Source: Aurantiacibacter poecillastricola
GTDB taxonomy: Bacteria > Pseudomonadota > Alphaproteobacteria > Sphingomonadales > Sphingomonadaceae
DNA length: 42,623 nt
Direction of reading: 5' to 3'
Assembly (NCBI RefSeq): GCF_030730945.1
Contig: NZ_JAVAMS010000010.1
Location: 1-42,623, forward strand
Shown: piece by piece, positions 6,786 through 14,443 of the stretch
How positions within the stretch are numbered: position 1 is the first letter of the stretch
Layout of the letters: every line of letters starts with the position of its first letter
The notes under the pieces: model-generated
The model's input: only the letters and a program-made list of their open reading frames with translations
What the model was told of the DNA's origin: nothing
Databases searched by the model: none
Program-made: the position numbers and the translations under genes

Positions 6786-9301
6786 GCTGGCTTGTCCTCA
6801 GATGTCGTTAGCAAATCCACCGTGAGAAACGCAGAATCAAAGATCAATTCGTCGCATGTCTCCTGCCCAATATTAAGAGTCTGTCGACCTTGGCCGAGGA
6901 AACGGCTCCAGAACGTAAGATCATCTTCGACGTTCTTATTGCGATCAAACTTCATTCGTCTCGTTGCTTTAGCACCCCTGGCGAAAGACGGGAGGGGAGT
7001 AAGAGCGTCCTTCCCTGTGAACATGTAGAATGGCTTGATCCTGATACCCCATTTGTCATCGAACGGCGTTGCCCCATATCCGAAGCCTTCGTTTTCAAAC
7101 CAAGCTCGTTCACCTTCGGCCCTTTGCTTGACTACTTCTCGCCGAATGTTGCGTCTCTTGGGACTATCGTACTTTAGGGCTCTGGGCTTTCCATCGACCC
7201 CGGCGAAGTAGGCTCTCCTGCTGCCACGTCCGCCCTCCAAGACTAAACCCTGTTCGCTAAAGGTATTGAGGTGCTGTTCGAAATGTCGCCGAATGAGCCA
7301 GCTGATAATCCGACGCTGATCATCGCTTTCCTCGAGGTCAGATCTGGCGAACTCGGTGCATTCAAGCGCGATTGGCGCGAAGGCCGCTTTGAGAAGCCCT
7401 GGTGAGCTAAAGCTCCAAATTTCCCGGTCGCGAATAATCACCACGCCAGCTGCGTAAGCTTCGGGGCAGCTTTTTTCATTTGGTCGTTCCGAGATCTTCA
7501 GTCTTGTGACTGATTGCGGGAGGGTCAAAGCGGGCAAGATATTGAAGACATACGTTCCGATCGGACGATCATCCCTCGCAACATCATCTGAACCTGCCGT
7601 AGCGGGGAGCCGAGTAATGCGTGCAGTGAAGTTGCCCGTGGTGGAAACCCTGAAGGAGGCGTCGCCACCACTAGCTTCGGCGAGTTCTTCGACGTCTGGT
7701 AGGCCAGTGCCTTTCCATTCCATTGCTCGGATACCAAGGAAGATGTCGCACAGAGACCGATTTCGGGCATCGGTACCGTTCTTGATCGGATGGAAACGGC
7801 CTGCGTCGTCGAATGTGATCTTTTTCGCCAAATCATCTGAGAGCTTGCCGGGATTCCGAAATTCTATCGCTTCGCCAGGCTCGACATTGATAACTGCGGG
7901 TTCTTTCCTCTCATAATCTCGATGGACCAGCAGGTTGATCATCAGCTCCACAAGCGCCCGATTGGCATAGGCGCTTTTTTCTTCATGGAGGGAGCCCCGC
8001 TTAACACGAAGTGTTGGGTTAATTCCCTCGAGTGCGATCCAATCCAATAGCTCTCGCCTTTGGGACAGCAGATTACCCTCAAAGACAGTGCGCCTCTTGT
8101 CGGCTATGGTAGTCCTTGTGACAGCGTGCGGATAACGCGCTCGCGGGTTCTTTCCGAACAATAGGAAGCAGCCATTTGTTGGCACTTCCTTTCCGTCAAC
8201 CGACAGCAAGAGGCCAAGCTCTCGCATGAGTGGCAAGAGTGTTTCTCTCGTCACTACCTGGCGATTTAGGTTCGCACAGTACTCTTGAAGGGTAACTAGG
8301 GCGAGGTCCAAGTCGACCTCGGAGATGTCTCCGTCTGGTAGGGGCCGCTCATCGAAAGGTTCTCCGCCGGTGGGGGTTTGAGCGCTTTCTCTGGTCACAT
8401 AGAGGTCTTCGCCTTCGAGCGCTTCCGCCAACTCTGCCATCACCTCGTCGAAACCATCAATGCGTATTGGGAAGAAGTTGCCTTTCAAGGCCTCTTGAAG
8501 TTCCTGCACGTTCGGATGCAGATCTTCTTCTCCGCGGACACACCAGTAGATGCCTTTGCGGAACGACCGCCCATCATTGGCCGCACTCAGAAGCAGGTCC
8601 CTCGTAATGGAAGGCTCGGCTCCGCGATAGCCGATAACCACTAGCGGAGAGTCTTCTAGGAGTGGCAGGAGACGAGACTTCAGCGCAGGATCAATCTCTG
8701 CGACTTCTTCAATCAGGTTTTTGTCAGAGTAGCCTTCAGCTTTGCCGTGCAGCCAAACAATTTGCGAGCGAGAATAGAGATCGAACTCGGCGAGATCGCC
8801 CGACGTGCGATTGACTTCCGAATGGCTTGGCAGGTGCGGTCTGAGGGAGTCCAAGGCCATGGGAAGGCAGGGGTCGAAGTTGGTTGTCAAAGTTGTTCGA
8901 ACCAACCCTCTTCTGACAAAGTCAGCAACAGCTAGATATCCATCCCCAAGAGACTTTGTCGGCTGCATCAGCCGAAGAAGCTGATCGCGACGATACTCCT
9001 GTGGCCTGAGAAGATGCTCGACAACTAGAGGAAAATTCTCAGCTAAGTCTAAGTCGGGCCGGAACCAATGGTGTTCGGCGAGCCATCTTTCCCATTCGCT
9101 TGCCTTCACTCGATAGGAAGGAACAGAGCCATGCATGACACGGTCGGCGTATACGGTCTTTGCTAGGCGCCTTACGCTCTCGTCAGCAAGAGGAACTCCA
9201 GAGGAAAACGAGGCACCTGCCCCCAAGAGCAAGACCGGGCGTGCGGCATTGGTCGCCCTGAAAATCGGTCCCAATTGCTGGATTGTTTCGCTTTTTCTCA
9301 T
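6782..9301 (-). CDS. SIR2 - RecG/DHS-like - APAZ effector of a short pAgo system
   Basis: An 839-residue protein in three parts. Residues 1-300 are a SIR2-family NADase domain: GAGAS (27-31), TTNFD (139-143), catalytic-type HG (185-186) and VIGYRG (222-227). Residues about 330-565 resemble the C-terminal ATP-binding (DHS/HATPase_c_4-like) part of RecG-like or Schlafen-AlbA regulators: FGKNPRARYPHA, ALVELMINLLVHRDY, IEFRNPGKL, ARNRSL and KGTGLPDVEEL. Residues about 600-839 are APAZ, the pAgo-binding module, with RAWFENEGFGYG, WGIRIKPFYMFT and RNKNVEDDLTFW. SIR2-APAZ partners of short pAgos hydrolyse NAD(P)+ when guide and target are bound, stopping the cell. The middle domain makes this much longer than the simple SIR2-APAZ form. 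ATG 9301 follows GGAAGG closely; an in-frame ATG at 9334 is possible. Confidence 0.88.
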   Translation of the reverse strand: MRKSETIQQLGPIFRATNAARPVLLLGAGASFSSGVPLADESVRRLAKTVYADRVMHGSVPSYRVKASEWERWLAEHHWFRPDLDLAENFPLVVEHLLRPQEYRRDQLLRLMQPTKSLGDGYLAVADFVRRGLVRTTLTTNFDPCLPMALDSLRPHLPSHSEVNRTSGDLAEFDLYSRSQIVWLHGKAEGYSDKNLIEEVAEIDPALKSRLLPLLEDSPLVVIGYRGAEPSITRDLLLSAANDGRSFRKGIYWCVRGEEDLHPNVQELQEALKGNFFPIRIDGFDEVMAELAEALEGEDLYVTRESAQTPTGGEPFDERPLPDGDISEVDLDLALVTLQEYCANLNRQVVTRETLLPLMRELGLLLSVDGKEVPTNGCFLLFGKNPRARYPHAVTRTTIADKRRTVFEGNLLSQRRELLDWIALEGINPTLRVKRGSLHEEKSAYANRALVELMINLLVHRDYERKEPAVINVEPGEAIEFRNPGKLSDDLAKKITFDDAGRFHPIKNGTDARNRSLCDIFLGIRAMEWKGTGLPDVEELAEASGGDASFRVSTTGNFTARITRLPATAGSDDVARDDRPIGTYVFNILPALTLPQSVTRLKISERPNEKSCPEAYAAGVVIIRDREIWSFSSPGLLKAAFAPIALECTEFARSDLEESDDQRRIISWLIRRHFEQHLNTFSEQGLVLEGGRGSRRAYFAGVDGKPRALKYDSPKRRNIRREVVKQRAEGERAWFENEGFGYGATPFDDKWGIRIKPFYMFTGKDALTPLPSFARGAKATRRMKFDRNKNVEDDLTFWSRFLGQGRQTLNIGQETCDELIFDSAFLTVDLLTTSEDKPA

Positions 9302-9618
9302 GAACCTTCCGGATGGAGAATAGAACAAGAACATCCGTCAGGGACAGCCCTGAACCGGATCATCCACACAATTAGTGTACTAGGCTCACTCAGATCGCCT
9401 AGCTACCAGCGCGTGGCAGTCCCTGTTGCATCTGCTTTTGGGTGCCCCGTGAGATGGCTCGAACGTCCGATACTGGGGCGCGTTGCCAACCAGCCGCTTT
9501 TGGACCGTCAGCGGGATGTCGGGTTGAAGGTCAAGTATTACGAAAAAGGCCGACATCTTAGCGCGACTTCAATATTCCTGAAGCATGCAATAACTTTGTC
9601 GCCGTAGGAGTGGGCCAC
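9302..9618. other. Shared intergenic region between two divergent defence operons
   Basis: A 317-bp gap from which the SIR2-APAZ/pAgo pair (minus) and the Gabija-like pair (plus) are both read. It must hold both promoters, but I could not fix -35/-10 boxes with confidence. No regulator gene lies between them and no coding frame looks real. Confidence 0.55.
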
Positions 9619-11586
9619 ATGCAATTAGAACGGATGACAATCTCAAACTTCCGGTGCTTTGGCCCCGACGAGGTCTCCATCGATTTTGAATCTGGAATAA
9701 CTGCAATAGTCGGCAACAATGGGTCGGGAAAGACGGCTATCTTCGCCGCGCTTTCCAAACTGTTCGGAACCTCCGCGCCGCTCCGCGCCATCCGCAAATC
9801 TGATTTCCATCTCGCCGTCGATGACGGTGAGCTTACCTCCGGATCGGAGCTTCAGATCGATTGCGTTTTCGGGTTTCCGGAACTGGAAGACGATGACGCC
9901 GACGATTCAGCAATTCCAGAAGTCTTCACTCACATGTCTGCCAGTGACGCCGATGAACCGTTGAAACTTCGCATACGACTTCAAGCGACATGGATCGATG
10001 ACAGCACACCAGAAGGGGCGATTGATACTGAAGTTCGTTGGATAGCCTCGCTCGACAATGATTTTGAATGGGAGGAGTGCAGGAAAGTCCAAGCGGTTGA
10101 ACGCAATTTCATTCAGCTTGTATATGTTCCCGCAAGCCGCAACGCCTTCGATCAGGTTACCAACTTGCTCAAGGGCCGACTTTGGCGAGCCGCGTTGTGG
10201 TCGAGCGACCTAACCACTGCTGCATCGGAAGGCTCGCAGGAAATCCAAGAGCAATTCGAGGCTGAGGGCGCAGCGAAATTTATCGCTGAGCGATTGGAAA
10301 AGCGTTGGAACGAGGTTCATCAAGCAGACACAGACACCAAACCGTCCCTGCGCCTCATCGAAAACAAACTGGCTGATCTCGTACGGAGAGCGGAATTCGC
10401 CTTCTACCCAGACGCGGCAGGACAGCCTCGGCGTTTGGAGGATTTAAGCGACGGCCAAAAGTCGCTCTTTCACATTGCACTGACGGCCGCCACGCTCGAG
10501 ATCGAGAGAGACGCGTTGGCGGTCGATGCGGCAGACAGTGCCTTCGATCAAACGAAGCTGCGGCGAACATATCTGACCCTCCTCGCGATCGAAGAGCCGG
10601 AAAATAGCCTGGCCCCGTTCTTCCTCTCTCGCATTATTGGTCAAGCGCGGGATATCGGCCGAATGGACGAGGCGCAGGTGGTGATCTCCAGCCACAGCGC
10701 CAGCATACTCAGCCGCATTGAGCCCGAAGAGGTTCGATACACGCGGCTTGACGCTACAACCCAACAATCAGCGATCAGGCGATTGACCCTTCCGGCGGAT
10801 GGCATTGACGCAAGCCGCTACATACGTCTTGCCGTTAAGGCATACCCGGAACTCTACTTCGCCAGATTCGTGCTCTTAGGTGAAGGAGAGTCAGAAGCAA
10901 TTGTCGTGCCGCGCCTGGCCGAGGCGATGGAGTTCCCACTCGACAGATCGTTTGTGCCAATCGTTCCGTTGGGGGGCCGTTTCATTAGCCACTTTTGGCG
11001 CCTGCTGAACGACCTCGATATTCCGCACGCCACGTTGCTTGATCTTGATTTAGGCCGAAGACATGGCGGGATAGGCACAATTAAGTACGTGGTCGAAGAG
11101 CTGGCGGCGATCGGCAACGATCTGAGCGCAAACGCTGACGTGTTAGCTGGGAATGTCGATTTGGACGACATCGACGACATCGATGAAAAAAAGCTGCTCG
11201 ATGAGGATCAAACGCACCCTTGGCTCAAAGCACTGCGGCGAGAGGGCGTATTTTTCTCGTCCCCGATCGACCTTGATTTTGCGATGCTGCTCACGTTCGG
11301 AGAAACTTACAAGGTCGCAAAACCGGGCGGTACTGGGCCTCTCACCGATGCCGATGCCATCGCATCTAAGAAGAGGTCGACCCTGAAAGACGGTGGAAAC
11401 GTCGATCTGTACGACGAAGATTACGACGATGATTTTGCTTGGTATCCGTATCATTTTCTGGGGGACAGCAAGCCGGAAGCACATATCAGTGTGCTCAGCC
11501 GCCTTGAGATGACTGAACTCGCTACAGACGCACCCAGCGAACTAATCAAATTGATCCGATACATTAAGAAACGAGTTCTCGGGTGA
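9619..11586 (+). CDS. gajA: Gabija GajA-like OLD-family ATPase/Toprim endonuclease
   Basis: A 655-residue protein. The N-terminal ABC/SMC-type ATPase has the RecF-like opening MTISNFRCFG, Walker A GNNGSGKT (32-39), the signature loop LSDGQKSLFHIA, Walker B-like LAIEEPENSLAP (about 325) and the switch SSHSAS. The C-terminal Toprim nuclease has the glutamate motif LGEGESEAIVVPRLAEAM (about 420) and the DxD motif LDLDLG (about 473). This is the class 2 OLD layout, found beside a UvrD-like helicase and known as Gabija, where GajA nicks phage DNA when nucleotide pools fall. ATG 9619 is preferred because GGAG lies 8 nt upstream; a GTG at 9610 is in frame. The stop overlaps the helicase start. It is longer than the best-known GajA (about 580 residues), with an acidic insert (VDLDDIDDIDEK). 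Confidence 0.8.
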   Translation: MQLERMTISNFRCFGPDEVSIDFESGITAIVGNNGSGKTAIFAALSKLFGTSAPLRAIRKSDFHLAVDDGELTSGSELQIDCVFGFPELEDDDADDSAIPEVFTHMSASDADEPLKLRIRLQATWIDDSTPEGAIDTEVRWIASLDNDFEWEECRKVQAVERNFIQLVYVPASRNAFDQVTNLLKGRLWRAALWSSDLTTAASEGSQEIQEQFEAEGAAKFIAERLEKRWNEVHQADTDTKPSLRLIENKLADLVRRAEFAFYPDAAGQPRRLEDLSDGQKSLFHIALTAATLEIERDALAVDAADSAFDQTKLRRTYLTLLAIEEPENSLAPFFLSRIIGQARDIGRMDEAQVVISSHSASILSRIEPEEVRYTRLDATTQQSAIRRLTLPADGIDASRYIRLAVKAYPELYFARFVLLGEGESEAIVVPRLAEAMEFPLDRSFVPIVPLGGRFISHFWRLLNDLDIPHATLLDLDLGRRHGGIGTIKYVVEELAAIGNDLSANADVLAGNVDLDDIDDIDEKKLLDEDQTHPWLKALRREGVFFSSPIDLDFAMLLTFGETYKVAKPGGTGPLTDADAIASKKRSTLKDGGNVDLYDEDYDDDFAWYPYHFLGDSKPEAHISVLSRLEMTELATDAPSELIKLIRYIKKRVLG

Positions 11587-13439
11587 CCTTCGTCAAACCG
11601 GAGGATTGGGTTCCACAAGGCGTCGCAGAGCTGGAAGATCGGGCGTGGGAGGCGCTTCGAGAAACCGAGCGCAGCGTGAGTGTTACCGCTGGAGCAGGCG
11701 CGGGCAAGACAGAGTTTCTAGCTCAGAAGGCAAGTTACCTGCTTCAAACTGCGCTTTGCCCAGCGCCCAAGCGCATTCTCGCCATTAGCTTCAAGCGCGA
11801 TGCGGCTGAGACACTGGCGAAGCGAGTGAAAATTAGGTGCCCAGAGGATCAATCGCGCCGCTTCGTATCGATGACGTTCGATGCGTTCACTAAAGGACTC
11901 GTAGACCAGTTTCGTCTCGGAATTCCGCAGCCTTTCCGACCACCAGCAGACTACGAAATTTCATTCCCCACAGCACAGATCGTTCGGGACTTTCTTGAGC
12001 GCGGTGAGTTCAGTGAGATCAACAATGCTACGTTTGAAAAGATGCTCTCGGCGCGCCGGATTTTGGACGAAAATCAGATTGTCACGGCTCGTCAGAGGGA
12101 AATCTTGGATGCCTATTGGCAGGACCAGTATTACGGGGGAGCTAGCCCCTACCTAACCTTCCCAATGATAAACCGTCTGGCTGAATACCTCTTGCGGACG
12201 AATGCGCGGATTCGGCGTGCACTACGGATCACGTTCCCCGTGATTTTCCTGGACGAGTTTCAAGACGTAACGGGTCCGCAGTTCGAGTTGGTTACCACAG
12301 CGTTCGATCCCGCAACTGCCGTATTGACCGCGGTGGGAGACGATAAGCAGCGCATCTTGGGTTGGGCAGGCGCGCTCCCAAACGCGTTTTCGGTCTTCAA
12401 GCAATTCTATAACGCAAGACCGATATCGCTCTTGCTTAATTGGCGCTCACATGCTGATTTGGTGGCGATCCAGCATGTGATCGCCTCACGTATCGATCCC
12501 GATGTCGAGCCTGCACAAGCACGCGCGGAGCGCGAGGTGGATGGCGCGGTGAGCGCCATCTGGCAGTTCGAAAATCGGGATACCGAAATCGCCACGCTCG
12601 CACTTTGGGTTAAGGCGCAAGTTGACGCAGGAACTGCCCAACCACACGACATAGCCATACTAGTCAGGAACTTGGCAAACGCGGCGGAGGACGAAATGTG
12701 CGACGCATTTCGCGAGCAAGGTCTGCTTTTGCGGAATTTGGCGCGAAACGTCGGTGAGATATCGATCCAAGATTTGCTGTCAGAAAACCTAACCGAGATC
12801 CTCATGCCATTTCTCCGGCTCGGTGCTGAAAAGAAAAATCCCAAAGCATGGTCGGAAGCGCAGGAAACGCTGAGGCGCTTACGCGCGCCATTAGAAGACG
12901 ACGAGATCGCGCTGCAACTGATTGCGGATGACGCTGCAGACATCGCTAAGGCCTTGCGAGATCACCTCGCTCAGCATCCGGCTGAGACAGGCTCAGCTCA
13001 AGCAAGTGTTGATCTGCTCATCGATCTGATTGACGAGAAATCTATTCGGCAATCGACGCCCTCCTATATTCGAGATGCTGACTTCGTCCGAGTGAAGGAA
13101 GGATTTGTCGAGTTGCTTGATGAAGCGCTGAGTGATGCAGCAAGATGGAGTAAAGCCCTTGATGCTTTTGAGGGGCTCGACCAAGTGCCTCTGATGACCG
13201 TGCACAAGAGCAAGGGCATGGAATTCCACACTATGATCTTTTTCGGCCTCGACTCCCAAAGCTGGTGGAGCCTTACCCCCAACCGGGCGGAGGAACTCAA
13301 CTCGTTCTTCGTCGCCTTTACCCGCGCCAAACAAAGGGCATTCTTCACATCCTGTTCGGAGCGCGGCGGTCAAATTGTCTGGCTTCGGCAACTCCTTGGT
13401 GATGCTGTGCCCTCGGTGGATGGCAGCACGCTCGCTTAG
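11583..13439 (+). CDS. gajB: Gabija GajB-like UvrD/Rep-type helicase
   Basis: A 618-residue superfamily 1 helicase: Walker A AGAGAGKTE (36-44), motif Ia ILAISFKRDAAETLAKR, Walker B FLDEFQDV (about 222), motif III GDDKQRILGWAGA, motif V MTVHKSKGMEF (about 537) and motif VI FVAFTRAKQR. Starting with GTG, it overlaps the nuclease gene by four bases (GTGA), so the two products are made together and probably assemble as a GajA-GajB complex. In Gabija, GajB is thought to sense DNA termini or single strands made during phage replication and to activate GajA. It is somewhat longer than the reference GajB (about 490 residues). Confidence in the helicase class is high; the Gabija name rests on gene pairing. 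Confidence 0.8.
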   Translation: MTFVKPEDWVPQGVAELEDRAWEALRETERSVSVTAGAGAGKTEFLAQKASYLLQTALCPAPKRILAISFKRDAAETLAKRVKIRCPEDQSRRFVSMTFDAFTKGLVDQFRLGIPQPFRPPADYEISFPTAQIVRDFLERGEFSEINNATFEKMLSARRILDENQIVTARQREILDAYWQDQYYGGASPYLTFPMINRLAEYLLRTNARIRRALRITFPVIFLDEFQDVTGPQFELVTTAFDPATAVLTAVGDDKQRILGWAGALPNAFSVFKQFYNARPISLLLNWRSHADLVAIQHVIASRIDPDVEPAQARAEREVDGAVSAIWQFENRDTEIATLALWVKAQVDAGTAQPHDIAILVRNLANAAEDEMCDAFREQGLLLRNLARNVGEISIQDLLSENLTEILMPFLRLGAEKKNPKAWSEAQETLRRLRAPLEDDEIALQLIADDAADIAKALRDHLAQHPAETGSAQASVDLLIDLIDEKSIRQSTPSYIRDADFVRVKEGFVELLDEALSDAARWSKALDAFEGLDQVPLMTVHKSKGMEFHTMIFFGLDSQSWWSLTPNRAEELNSFFVAFTRAKQRAFFTSCSERGGQIVWLRQLLGDAVPSVDGSTLA

Positions 13440-13672
13440 CTATTGGCAAGATTGAAGTTCAATTGGGCTTCATTTTTTTCAGAGGTAGGAGGTAGTCTTG
13501 GGGCGCAAACAGTTGTGATTGACATATGAACGAACGGCGGGTTTCAGGAATAGGATGAACGGCAGCGAACGGCTGAAATGAGGGCGCATTACGGAACGTC
13601 CGCTTCTTGCGATTAAGTGGAGAAGCTCGGTCTATCAAAGGTGAATGTGTCCCTATTGACGCATCGTTGACG

Positions 13673-14302
13673 TCACTTCCCGATACCTTGAAGGTTCTTC
13701 GCTGGTTTTGTAATTCCGTTTTCTAGGATTGATCGCGCCACGCTGGCCAATTTTTCCTCGTCCATATCGTCGGCCCAAACCGCAAAACGTAAGCCGAGAA
13801 ACACGTACATGCCCATCAGCGCCCAAGCATACGCCTCTTCGATGTCTGTGCGCAATTCGCCCCTCGCCGCGCCTTCCTGAAGGCGCTCCAGGATGCGCTC
13901 CGCTGTACTTTCATAATGCGCGCGGTAGGCTGCCGGATCGACAAATTCGGATTCGTCAATGATCCTGTAGATTTCCTTGTGCTCGCTCGCGAAACGCAAG
14001 AAGCTGGCCAGTGCCGCTTCCTCAATATCAAGCGCGCTGGGATGGCCAGTGTCTTTGAGTTCTGCAATGGCGGTCGCTGCGCCCGATTTTACTTGGTTAC
14101 TCATATGCTGGACTAGCGCCTGGAACAGCGCATCCTTGCTTTCGAAATACGTGTAAAAAGTGCCCAGCGCGACCTCTGCGCGGCGAGTGATCGAACTGAT
14201 CGAGGCCGCGTGAAATCCCTTCTCGCCAAATTCCACTGCGGCCGCATCGAGCAGCTTGCGCTGAGTGTTGCGGCCCCGATTTGTACGCGGCGTCTTGTCC
14301 AT
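13673..14302 (-). CDS. TetR-family transcriptional regulator
   Basis: A 209-residue TetR protein. The N-terminal HTH reads RKLLDAAAVEFGEKGFHAAS, then ITRRAEVALGTFYTYFESKDALFQALV, which is the classic recognition-helix text. The alpha-helical C-terminal ligand domain spans about 60-205. ATG 14302 was chosen over a TTG three codons upstream; neither has a strong ribosome binding site. The gene is divergent from a TonB-dependent receptor and a hydrolase, with a 9-nt-spaced inverted repeat between them, so it probably represses that pair in response to a ligand taken up by the receptor. The ligand is unknown. Confidence 0.88.
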   Translation of the reverse strand: MDKTPRTNRGRNTQRKLLDAAAVEFGEKGFHAASISSITRRAEVALGTFYTYFESKDALFQALVQHMSNQVKSGAATAIAELKDTGHPSALDIEEAALASFLRFASEHKEIYRIIDESEFVDPAAYRAHYESTAERILERLQEGAARGELRTDIEEAYAWALMGMYVFLGLRFAVWADDMDEEKLASVARSILENGITKPAKNLQGIGK

Positions 14303-14385
14303 GATTGGCAACGGATTATCGACTGTGCGTCCCCTTTTCTAGTCTGCCTAATACCAAACTCGCCAAGACGCACGCAAGAATAATC

Positions 14386-14408
14386 TTGAAAGGTGGTGCA
14401 ACTTTCAA
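14386..14408. promoter_or_regulatory. Candidate TetR operator: TTGAAAG-N9-CTTTCAA
   Basis: A perfect 7-bp inverted repeat with a 9-nt spacer, 35 bp before the receptor start and 84 bp before the regulator start. Its placement in the divergent gap and its dyad symmetry fit a TetR-type operator. A second pair of arms, GTGCGTC and GACGCAC, lies nearer the regulator gene. No binding evidence can be drawn from sequence. Confidence 0.4.
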
Positions 14409-14443
14409 TATTGGGCATGCAATGGTTTTTCGGGAGAGGTATT

